64,000 nucleotides of DNA from Bradyrhizobium sp. (GTDB lineage Bacteria > Pseudomonadota > Alphaproteobacteria > Rhizobiales > Xanthobacteraceae), in contig NZ_JAUSLT010000036.1 of assembly GCF_030646015.1 (NCBI RefSeq), forward strand, positions 1 to 64,000, written 5' to 3'. Shown in pieces: positions 52,603 to 64,000 of the stretch. The translations under genes and the position numbers were made by a program. The notes under the pieces were generated by a model. It was not told where the DNA came from, searched no databases, and saw only the letters and a program-made list of their open reading frames with translations. Positions within the stretch are counted from its first letter, which is position 1. Every line of letters starts with the position of its first letter.

Positions 52603-54552
52603 GTGAACAAGACAACTCAAACTGTCGAGAGCGCCAGTGGTGCTTTCCATATCGAAGATGTCTTCCCGCTGATCGACGGTGGCCGCTTCCCTGTGAAGCG
52701 CATCGTCGGCGAGCGCGTCGAGGTGTGGGCGGATATCTATCGCGACGGCCATGATGTCATTGCCGCGGCGCTGGTCTGGCGTCGCGAGCAGGACCGCGAA
52801 TGGCACCGGGCGCCGATGACCCACCACAGCAACGACCGCTGGGGCGGCTCGTTCGTGCCCGACGCCCCCGGTCGCTATGTCTATGCCATCGAGGCCTGGA
52901 CCGACGAGTTCGCCACCTGGCGGCACGGCTTCGAACTGAAGCAGAAGGCCGGTGCCGATCTCACCCTCGATGCCATCGAAGGCGCGGGCATGCTGACCAA
53001 GGCGCAGGCCGGCGGACAAGCCGCGGCCGCCGTGATCCTGCGGCAATGCGAGGATTTTCTGCAGACCGGCGAGGCCGCGCCGCTGTTGACCGATGAACTG
53101 AAGGCCGCCATGGCCGAAAGCCAGTTGCGGCCCGATCTGACCCGATCGCAGCTGTTTCCGTTTGTCGCCGACCGGCCACGGGCGCGCCACGGCGCCTGGT
53201 ACGAGATGATGCCCCGCAGCCAGGGCGTTCACCCCGGCCGGCACGGCACCTTCCAGGATTGTATCGCGCGGCTGCCCGATATCGCGGCGATGGGATTCGA
53301 CGTGGTCTATCTGACGCCGATCCACCCGATCGGCCAGACCAACCGCAAGGGCCGCAACAATGCGGTGACCGCGGCGGAAGGCGATCCCGGCAGCCCCTAC
53401 GCCATCGGGTCCGCCGACGGAGGGCACGATGCCGTGCATCCGGAATTGGGCACGCTGGAGGATTTTCGCGGCTTCGTTGCGGCTTGCAAGCAGTTGAAGA
53501 TGGAAGTCGCGCTCGACATCGCGGTGCAGTGTTCGCTCGACCATCCCTGGCTCAAGGACCATCCGCAATGGTTCAGGAAACGGCCGGACGGATCGATGCG
53601 CTATGCGGAGAACCCGCCCAAGAAGTACGAAGACATCGTCAATCCCGATTTTGCCTCCGAGGATGCCGGCGCGCTGTGGAACGCTTTGCGCGACATTATC
53701 CTGTTCTGGATCGACCAGGGCGTCAGCATCTTCCGGGTCGACAATCCCCACACCAAGCCGTTCCGGTTCTGGGAATGGCTGATCCATGAGGTTCAGCTGC
53801 TTCATCCCGACACGATCTTCCTCGCGGAAGCCTTTACGCGCCCGAAGCTGATGAAGGGCCTCGCCAAGCTCGGTTTCACCCAGTCCTATACCTACTTCAC
53901 CTGGCGGACCCAGAAATGGGAGCTGGAGCAGTATCTGACCGAACTGACCGCCTATCCCGAGCGCGATTACTATCGCCCCAATTTCTTCGTCAATACGCCG
54001 GATATCCTGCCCTATCATCTGCAGAGCGGCGAGACCTGGATGTTCAAGACCCGCGCGGCGCTCGCCGCCACGCTGTCCAGCACCTACGGCGTCTACAGCG
54101 GTTTCGAATTGCTGGAGCACGAGCCGATCCCCGGCAAGGAAGAATATCTCGATTCCGAGAAATACGAGATCAAAGTGCGGGATTGGGACAAGCCCGGCAA
54201 TATCAAGCCCTACCTCCGCGATCTCAACCGCGCCCGCCGGCAAAACGCGGCGCTGCAGCAGACCGGAAATTTGCATTTTCTCCCAGTCGAGGACAACAAC
54301 ATCATCGCCTTCGTCAAGGAATCGGTCAATCAAACCAACAGCGTCATCGCCGCCATCGCGCTGTCGCGCGACGTCCATGAATTCCGGTTACCCCTCGGCG
54401 GCGTCCAGGTCGGCATGCCCGACGATCGCCGCAACGTCGCCGCGGTGGAAAACCTGATGACCGGCGAACGCTATCCGGTCGAGTACGGCGGCATCCGGCT
54501 GCGGATCGATCCGGTGCGCGATCCCGCCATACTCTTCCGTTGCCTGGCGTGA
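52603..54552 (+). CDS. glgE: Alpha-1,4-glucan:maltose-1-phosphate maltosyltransferase
   Basis: The 649-residue GlgE extends glucan with maltose 1-phosphate made by the downstream maltokinase. The start is a GTG at 52603 (no ATG is available in frame). An N-terminal beta-sandwich (RIVGERVEVWADIYRDGHDV) precedes the barrel. MYP-type text is WYEMMPRSQG; the nucleophile is Asp380 in FRVDNPHTKPFRFWEW and the acid/base Glu409 in FLAEAFTRPKLM. It leads the operon glgE-treS-glgB-glgX-treZ-treY; treS follows after 8 bases. Confidence 0.95.
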   Translation: MNKTTQTVESASGAFHIEDVFPLIDGGRFPVKRIVGERVEVWADIYRDGHDVIAAALVWRREQDREWHRAPMTHHSNDRWGGSFVPDAPGRYVYAIEAWTDEFATWRHGFELKQKAGADLTLDAIEGAGMLTKAQAGGQAAAAVILRQCEDFLQTGEAAPLLTDELKAAMAESQLRPDLTRSQLFPFVADRPRARHGAWYEMMPRSQGVHPGRHGTFQDCIARLPDIAAMGFDVVYLTPIHPIGQTNRKGRNNAVTAAEGDPGSPYAIGSADGGHDAVHPELGTLEDFRGFVAACKQLKMEVALDIAVQCSLDHPWLKDHPQWFRKRPDGSMRYAENPPKKYEDIVNPDFASEDAGALWNALRDIILFWIDQGVSIFRVDNPHTKPFRFWEWLIHEVQLLHPDTIFLAEAFTRPKLMKGLAKLGFTQSYTYFTWRTQKWELEQYLTELTAYPERDYYRPNFFVNTPDILPYHLQSGETWMFKTRAALAATLSSTYGVYSGFELLEHEPIPGKEEYLDSEKYEIKVRDWDKPGNIKPYLRDLNRARRQNAALQQTGNLHFLPVEDNNIIAFVKESVNQTNSVIAAIALSRDVHEFRLPLGGVQVGMPDDRRNVAAVENLMTGERYPVEYGGIRLRIDPVRDPAILFRCLA

Positions 54553-54560
54553 GGCGCGCC

Positions 54561-57862
<3,302 letters not shown>

Positions 57863-57866
<4 letters not shown>

Positions 57867-60010
57867 CCAAACTGTCCGCCGAGGCCTATGCGATCGTCGA
57901 AGGCCGCCATTCCGACCCCTTCCATTATCTCGGCCTCCATGCCGAGGGGGACAAGAGCGTGGTGCGTGCGTTCCTCCCCGAGGCCTCCAATGTCGAGGCC
58001 GTCGGCGAGCATGGCGAGACGGCGGCGTTGGCGCGCGTCCATGACGCCGGCCTGTTTGTCGGCGCGATGCCCAATGGCTCCAAACGCTATCAGCTGCGCG
58101 CCCGGTTCGGCGACACCGTGGTCGATCTCGACGATCCCTATCGCTTCCCACCCGTGCTGACCGATTTCGACCTGTATCTCCTGGGTGAGGGCACGCACCA
58201 GCGCATCTACGACAAGCTCGGCGCGCATCCGATCACGCTGGACGGCGTTCCCGGCGTGGCCTTCGTGGTACTGGCCCCCAATGCCAAGCGGGTCAGCGTG
58301 GTCGGCGACTTCAATTTCTGGAATCCGCGGCGGCATCCGATGCGGGTGCGCGGCGCCGGCTATTGGGAGCTGTTCGTGCCCCATGCCACGTCAGGCGATC
58401 ACTATAAGTTCGATATCATCGGTCCGCACGGCGAACAGTTGCCGCTAAAATCCGACCCGATGGCGTTTGCCGCCGAAATCCGCCCGAGCAGCGCTTCGAT
58501 CGTATTCGACGAGGCAAAACTGCCGCGTCCGCGCCCGGCGCCCTCCGGCATCAACGCGCTCGGCGCGCCGATGTCGATCTACGAGGTCCATCTCGGCTCG
58601 TGGCGGCGCCACGATAACAACGAATGGCTGAGCTATCGCGAGCTCGCCGAGCAGTTGCCGCATTATGTGAAGGATCTCGGCTTCACCCATGTCGAGTTCC
58701 TGCCCGTCAGCGAGCATCCGTTCGACGGCTCATGGGGCTATCAGCCGACCGGCATGTACGCGCCGACCAGCCGGTTCGGCACGCCGGAAGATTTTTCCGC
58801 GCTGATCGATGCCTTTCATCGCGAAGGCATCGGTGTGTTGCTGGACTGGGTGCCCGGTCATTTCCCTGACGATCCGCACGGCCTCGCCAATTTCGACGGC
58901 ACCGCGCTCTATGAACACGCCAACCCGCTGCAGGGCCGGCACATGGACTGGGGCACGCTGATCTACAATTACGGCCGCACCGAAGTGGTCAATTTTCTGG
59001 TGTCGAACGCCCTGTTCTGGCTGGAGCGCTATGCCATCGACGGCCTGCGCGTCGATGCGGTGGCCTCGATGCTGTATCTCGACTACAGCCGTCCGGCCGG
59101 CGGCTGGATTCCGAACAAATATGGCGGCCGGGAAAATCTCGAGGCGGTCGACTTCCTGCGCCGCTTCAACACCGAACTATACGCCCGCTTTCCGCAGGCC
59201 ACCACGGCGGCCGAAGAATCGACCGCGTGGCCGCAGGTGTCGCGTCCCGTCGAGTATGGCGGGCTCGGCTTCGGCTACAAATGGAACATGGGCTGGATGC
59301 ACGACACGCTGAATTACATCAGCAAGGATCCGATCCACCGCAAGCATCATCACGGCGATATCCTGTTCGGCCTGCATTACGCCTTCTCGGAAAACTTCAT
59401 CCTGCCGCTGTCGCATGACGAGGTCGTCCACGGCAAACGCTCGCTGCTGGGCCGGATGCCGGGCGACGACTGGCAGCGTTTTGCGAATCTGCGCGCTTAT
59501 TACTCCTTCATGTTCGCGCATCCCGGCAAGAAGCTGATGTTCATGGGCTGCGAGTTCGGCCAGGAGCGCGAATGGAATCACGACCGCGCGCTCGACTGGC
59601 ATCTGCTCGAACAGCCAAAGCACGGCGGCATCCACAGCCTGATCCGCGACCTCAACAGGCTCTATTCGTCGCTGCCGGCGCTGCATGAACTGGATTGCGA
59701 TCCCGCCGGGTTCGAATGGGTGGTGACCGACGATGCCGCCGGCAACGTGTTCGGCTTCATCCGCAAGGGCAACGATGCCCGCGCGCGCTGCCTCGTCGTC
59801 GTCAATTTTTCACCAAACGTCTATCATGACTACCCCGTTCGCGTGCCGTTCACCGGCAAGTGGCGCGAGGTGTTCAACTCGGACTCCGCGCATTACGGCG
59901 GCAGCAATGTCGGGAACGTCGGCGAGGTCCAGACGTTGGAAGGCCTCGTGCCGCAACTCAATCTCACCATTCCCCCACTGGCCGCGATATTTCTCGTACC
60001 GGAAAGCTGA
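57863..60010 (+). CDS. glgB: 1,4-alpha-glucan branching enzyme
   Basis: The 715-residue GlgB makes alpha-1,6 branches. It begins [20 protein letters not shown], has the CBM48 region ([20 protein letters not shown]), the barrel with [20 protein letters not shown], the nucleophile Asp in [19 protein letters not shown], the Glu in [10 protein letters not shown] and [15 protein letters not shown]. It sits between treS and glgX in the operon, with an ATGA overlap at its start and 3 bases before glgX. Confidence 0.97.
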
Positions 60011-60013
60011 CGC

Positions 60014-62089
60014 ATGCGACTGACCGCCGGAACGTCCTCACGCCTCGGTGCAAGCTGGGACGGCCGGGGGACCAACTTTGCGCTGTTCTCAGCCAATGCG
60101 CAGAAGGTCGAGCTGTGCCTGTTCGACAGCCAGGGACGCCGCGAACTCGAACGCATCGAACTGCCGGAGCGCACCGAGGATGTCTGGCACGGCTATCTGA
60201 ACGACGTGTCGCCGGGCCAGCTCTATGGCTATCGCGTCCACGGGCCGTATGAGCCCGAGCATGGCCACCGCTTCAACGCCAACAAGCTGCTGATCGATCC
60301 CTATGCCAGGCGAACGGCGGGCCGGCTGGTATGGAGCGATGCGCATTTCGCCTATCGTACCGGCAGCGCGCGCGAGGACCTGTCGTTCGACCGCCGGGAC
60401 AATGCGCGCGGCATGCCGAAGGCCGTCGTTGTCGACGAGACCTTCAACTGGGGCCGCCGTGAAACGCGGCCCAATATCCCCTGGGAAGACACCATCATTT
60501 ATGAGGCGCACGTCAAGGGCCTGACCCAGAAGCGCGAGGACGTGCCGCCCGGCCTGCGCGGCACCTATGGCGGGCTGTCGTCGCCCGCGATGATCGATCA
60601 CCTCAAGCGGCTCGGCGTCACCACCATCGAGCTACTCCCGATCCACGGCTTTGTCGACGACCGCACCCTCGTCGAAAAGAAGCTGGTGAACTACTGGGGC
60701 TACAACACGCTGTCGTTCTTCGCGCCGGAGGCGCGCTATTCGCAGGACAACCCGCTCGACGCCTTCCGCACCACGGTGGCGCGGCTGCACGACGCCGGCA
60801 TCGAGGTGATGCTCGACGTCGTCTACAACCACACCGCCGAGGGCAACCATCTCGGCCCGACGCTGTCGTTCCGCGGCATCGACAATGCGTCCTACTACTG
60901 GCTGATGCCCGACAATCCGCGATTCTACGACGATTTCACCGGCTGCGGCAGCTCGGTCAACCTCACTCATCCGCGCGTGCTGCAGATGGTGATGGATTCG
61001 CTGCGCTACTGGGTCGAGGTCTGCCATGTCGACGGCTTCCGGTTCGATCTCGCGACCACGCTAGCGCGCGGGCCGAACGGCTATGATCGCAACGCCTCCT
61101 TCCTGACCGCGATCCGCCAGGACCCGGTACTGGCCTCGGTGAAGCTGGTCGCCGAGCCATGGGACCTCGGCATGGGCGGCTATCAGGTCGGCGCGTTTCC
61201 CTCGCAATGGTCGGAGTGGAACGACCGCTATCGCAGCGCGATGCGGCGCTACTGGAGCGGCGAAGGCAGCCTGATCGGCGAAGTGTCGCGCCGCATGACC
61301 GGCTCGTCCGACCTGTTCAACCATGACGGCCGCACCCAGCGCGCCGGAGTCAATCACATCACCGTCCATGACGGCTTCACGCTGGCGGACCTGTTCAGCT
61401 ACAACGAGAAGCACAACGAAGCCAACGGCGAGGACAATCGCGACGGCTCCAGCGACAACCTCAGCAACAATTGCGGCCATGAAGGCCCGACCGACGATCC
61501 GGCGATCGTGGCGCTGCGCCGCCAGCTCCGGAAAAACCAGCTGGCCTGCCTGCTGCTGGCCCAGGGCCTGCCGCTGATCCTGGCCGGCGACGAAGTCGGC
61601 AACACCCAGAACGGCAACAACAACGCCTATTGCCAGGACAGCGAGATCGGCTGGGTCGGCTGGGAGGGCCTCGGCCGCGAAGGCGACGACCTCACCGACT
61701 TCGTCGGTCACATGGCCGAATTGCGCAGGCGCTTTCCGCAGATCCGCTCGCGCCGCTGGCTCGATGGCCGGCGCGCCGACGGTTCGTATGGCGTGTTGTG
61801 GCTGACACCCGCCGCCGAGGAGATGAAGGAAGAGGACTGGAATTTTCCGGAAGGCCGGTTCCTCGCCTACGTGCTGGGACCATCAGGGGACGGGCAGCAA
61901 CCGATCTTCATCGTGCTGAACGCAGCCCCCGAAGAGATCGCGTTCAAACTGCCAGACATGCCGGAGTACCGACACTGGCAACAACTATTGAACACCGCGG
62001 ACGTTAAGCAGGAGGTCGCGGACTTCGCGTCGGGAAGCGAGATGAAGGCATCTCCCCGCTCGGTCCTCGCCTTTGCGGGTTCGGCATGA
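60014..62089 (+). CDS. glgX: Glycogen debranching enzyme
   Basis: The 691-residue GlgX hydrolyses alpha-1,6 branch points. It has the CBM48 start (SSRLGASWDGRGTNFALFSA), DTIIYEAHVKGLT, the nucleophile Asp in VDGFRFDLATTLARG, the Glu in LVAEPWDLGMGGYQVG and the HDGFTLADLFSYNEKHNEAN block. It provides linear chains that TreY and TreZ convert to trehalose. Its 3' end overlaps treZ by 4 bases (ATGA). Confidence 0.97.
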   Translation: MRLTAGTSSRLGASWDGRGTNFALFSANAQKVELCLFDSQGRRELERIELPERTEDVWHGYLNDVSPGQLYGYRVHGPYEPEHGHRFNANKLLIDPYARRTAGRLVWSDAHFAYRTGSAREDLSFDRRDNARGMPKAVVVDETFNWGRRETRPNIPWEDTIIYEAHVKGLTQKREDVPPGLRGTYGGLSSPAMIDHLKRLGVTTIELLPIHGFVDDRTLVEKKLVNYWGYNTLSFFAPEARYSQDNPLDAFRTTVARLHDAGIEVMLDVVYNHTAEGNHLGPTLSFRGIDNASYYWLMPDNPRFYDDFTGCGSSVNLTHPRVLQMVMDSLRYWVEVCHVDGFRFDLATTLARGPNGYDRNASFLTAIRQDPVLASVKLVAEPWDLGMGGYQVGAFPSQWSEWNDRYRSAMRRYWSGEGSLIGEVSRRMTGSSDLFNHDGRTQRAGVNHITVHDGFTLADLFSYNEKHNEANGEDNRDGSSDNLSNNCGHEGPTDDPAIVALRRQLRKNQLACLLLAQGLPLILAGDEVGNTQNGNNNAYCQDSEIGWVGWEGLGREGDDLTDFVGHMAELRRRFPQIRSRRWLDGRRADGSYGVLWLTPAAEEMKEEDWNFPEGRFLAYVLGPSGDGQQPIFIVLNAAPEEIAFKLPDMPEYRHWQQLLNTADVKQEVADFASGSEMKASPRSVLAFAGSA

Positions 62090-63852
62090 ATGAGCGGCAA
62101 TTCGGCGCAAGGCTGACAGCGGACGGCGCCTGCTTCTCACTGTGGGCGCCGGCGGCGAAACGTGTCGACCTGCTGCTGGACACCCCTCACCCGATGCAGC
62201 GCGGCGAAGGCGGCTGGTTTTCCGCCGACATCGCCGCTGTAGAGGCCGGCGCGCGCTACAAATTCCGCATCGACGGCGAGATCGACGTGCCCGATCCGGC
62301 CTCCGCCTTTCAGCCCGACGATATCAAGGGTCCGAGCGAGCTGATCGATCACGGCGCTTACCGCTGGCGCGCGGCCGGCTGGCGCGGGCGGCCGTGGCAG
62401 GACACCGTGCTGCTCGAAAGCCATGTCGGCACCTTCACGCCTGACGGCAGCTACCGCGCCATGATCGAAAAACTCGATCATCTGGTGGCGACCGGCATCA
62501 CCGCGCTGGAATTGATGCCGCTGGCGGATTTCGCCGGATCGCGCAACTGGGGCTATGACGGCGTACTGTGGTATGCGCCGGACAGCGCCTATGGACGCCC
62601 CGACGATCTCAAGGCGCTGATCGACGAGGCGCATCTGCACGGGCTGATGGTGTTTCTCGACGTGGTCTATAACCACTTCGGGCCCGAGGGCAATTACCTC
62701 GGCCGCTATGCGCCAGAATTCTTCACCGAGGCGCAGACGCCCTGGGGCAGCGCGATCGACTATCGGGTGCCGCAGGTGCGCGCCTTCGCCATCGGCAACG
62801 CGCTGTACTGGCTGCGCGAATACCGCTTCGATGGACTGCGGCTGGATGCGGTGCATGCCATCGTACAGCTCGGCGAAGTCTCGATGCTCGATGAGCTCAG
62901 CCGCGCCGTCGGCGATCTCGCAGTCAAGACCGGCCGACATATCCACCTGGTACTTGAAAATGACGATAACATTGCAGGCGTGCTGGATGCCGAGCAGGAT
63001 CCGCCCCGCGGCAGCTACCGCGCACAGTGGAACGACGATTTCCATCACGCCTGGCACGTGTTGTTGACCGGCGAGCGCCACGGCTATTACAGCGACTATG
63101 CAAAGTCGCCACTGCAGGACATCGCGCGGGCGCTGGCGTCCGGCTTCGTCTATCAGGGCGAACCCTCGTTGCATCGCGACGGAGCATTGCGCGGCGAGCC
63201 CAGCGGTCACTTGACCCCCCTTGCCTTCGTCAATTTCGTGCAGAACCATGACCAGATCGGCAACCGCGCGCTGGGCGATCGGCTCGAAAGCATCGCACCG
63301 CCCAAGGCGATCGAGGGCGCATTGGCGATTTTGTTGCTGGCACCGATGGTGCCGATGCTGTTCATGGGCGAGGAATGGGGCTCGAAGGCACCGTTCCCGT
63401 TCTTCTGCGACTTCGAGGGCGACCTCGCCGAGGCCGTGCGGCAGGGGCGGCGCAGGGAATTTGCCGGCGCCGATGCGGAACATGGCGACGAGGTCCCCGA
63501 TCCGCTCGAGCGATCGACGGCCGAAGCGGCGGTGCTCGATTGGGATTCACGCGACCAAGCCGATGGGCGCCGGCGGCTGACGCTGGTGCGGGACCTGCTC
63601 GCGATCCGTCGCGAAAAAATCATTCCCCGGCTTGCAGGGGCGGTGTTCGGCGAAGCGCATGCGGCGGACAACGGCTTGCTGACGGCGAGCTGGCGCATGG
63701 GCGATGGCGCAGGGCTCCGGCTGATGGCCAACCTGTCGAATGACGAACTTCCCCGCCCGGAAACCGAACTGACGGGCACGCCGATCTGGGGCGGCGCGGC
63801 CAGCGGACCGATTCCGCCGTGGTCGGTATTCTGGCGTCTGGATTCGCGATGA
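62086..63852 (+). CDS. treZ: Malto-oligosyltrehalose trehalohydrolase
   Basis: The 588-residue TreZ releases trehalose from the end of a malto-oligosyltrehalose chain. Motifs are CFSLWAPAAKRVDLLLD, VLLESHVGTFTPDGSYRAM, ELMPLADFAGSRNWGYDGV, the nucleophile Asp in FDGLRLDAVHAI, the Glu in HLVLENDDNI and FVNFVQNHDQIGNRALGDRL. It overlaps glgX upstream and treY downstream by 4 bases each. Confidence 0.96.
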   Translation: MNERQFGARLTADGACFSLWAPAAKRVDLLLDTPHPMQRGEGGWFSADIAAVEAGARYKFRIDGEIDVPDPASAFQPDDIKGPSELIDHGAYRWRAAGWRGRPWQDTVLLESHVGTFTPDGSYRAMIEKLDHLVATGITALELMPLADFAGSRNWGYDGVLWYAPDSAYGRPDDLKALIDEAHLHGLMVFLDVVYNHFGPEGNYLGRYAPEFFTEAQTPWGSAIDYRVPQVRAFAIGNALYWLREYRFDGLRLDAVHAIVQLGEVSMLDELSRAVGDLAVKTGRHIHLVLENDDNIAGVLDAEQDPPRGSYRAQWNDDFHHAWHVLLTGERHGYYSDYAKSPLQDIARALASGFVYQGEPSLHRDGALRGEPSGHLTPLAFVNFVQNHDQIGNRALGDRLESIAPPKAIEGALAILLLAPMVPMLFMGEEWGSKAPFPFFCDFEGDLAEAVRQGRRREFAGADAEHGDEVPDPLERSTAEAAVLDWDSRDQADGRRRLTLVRDLLAIRREKIIPRLAGAVFGEAHAADNGLLTASWRMGDGAGLRLMANLSNDELPRPETELTGTPIWGGAASGPIPPWSVFWRLDSR

Positions 63853-64000
63853 TGACTGCCGACATCCCGATCGCGACCTATCGCCTGCAGCTGACCGCCG
63901 ATTTCAATTTCTACGCCGCTGCCGCCGTCATCCCCTATCTGAAGGCGCTCGGCATCAGCCATCTCTATGCCTCCCCCTTCATGAAGGCGCGCAAGGGCTC
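63849..64000 (+). CDS. treY: Malto-oligosyltrehalose synthase, N-terminal part (cut by window end)
   Basis: An ATG at 63849 overlaps the treZ stop (ATGA). The 50 visible codons read MMTADIPIATYRLQLTADFN, then YLKALGISHLYASPFMKARKG. This is the opening of TreY, which isomerises the terminal alpha-1,4 bond of a glucan to the alpha,alpha-1,1 bond of trehalose. The rest lies beyond the window. Confidence 0.93.
   Translation, partial: MMTADIPIATYRLQLTADFNFYAAAAVIPYLKALGISHLYASPFMKARKG

Noticed and set aside
48851..52606. Plus-strand frame of 1251 codons antisense to GH15 and malQ
   Set aside because: Long antisense frames are expected in GC-rich coding DNA. The minus-strand proteins carry clear catalytic motifs, while this frame is rich in Arg, His and Gln with no motif.

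Overview
The window is high-GC DNA from an alphaproteobacterium, most probably Bradyrhizobium or a close relative. The basis is a D-tartrate dehydratase that carries every catalytic residue known for the B. japonicum enzyme, a pqqABCDE operon, a transaldolase/glucose-6-phosphate isomerase fusion, many short Bradyrhizobium-style palindromic repeats, and genes often joined by 4-base ATGA or GTGA stop/start overlaps. The assignment rests on recognised protein and repeat families, not on a search.

Layout. 1-7.2 kb: the 5' end of an MFS transporter divergent from an AraC regulator, malonyl-CoA decarboxylase, and a minus-strand group of amidase, glutathione-peroxidase-like enzyme, DUF3297 protein and D-tartrate dehydratase. 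7.5-12.6 kb: pqqA-B-C-D-E, followed by an overlapping proline-iminopeptidase-like hydrolase and a dimeric alpha/beta-barrel protein. 12.9-17.7 kb: a three-gene 2-oxoacid:acceptor oxidoreductase made of an FAD/NAD(P)/2x[4Fe-4S] electron-transfer subunit plus alpha and beta subunits. A palindromic repeat insertion splits the alpha-beta junction. 17.8-22.1 kb: single genes (DUF3754, DsrE-like, RMD1/DUF155, small secreted proteins) and an MBL-fold pseudogene. 22.4-29.1 kb: a pentose-phosphate operon (tal-pgi, gnd, zwf, gntK, HAD phosphatase). 29.2-31.8 kb: envelope and stress proteins, an L,D-transpeptidase and a cupin.

31.8-40 kb is less dense and rich in repeats. It holds a PAS-GGDEF diguanylate cyclase, an HxlR-type regulator flanked by two copies of an inverted-repeat element, a SRPBCC protein, a DUF1330 protein, an ABC solute-binding protein, small hypothetical genes, and about eight copies or fragments of one intergenic repeat family. 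39.6-48.5 kb: a secreted c-type cytochrome, a SphA-type outer-membrane protein, a DUF1254 protein, a secreted arylsulfatase, and a large membrane-anchored octaheme cytochrome with a TPR tail.

48.6-64 kb is a coherent alpha-glucan/trehalose locus. GH15 and malQ lie on the minus strand. On the plus strand, glgE, treS-maltokinase fusion, glgB, glgX, treZ and treY (cut by the window end) form one tightly packed operon. Together they encode the GlgE and TreS routes joining maltose-1-phosphate, trehalose and glycogen, and the TreY/TreZ route from glucan to trehalose.
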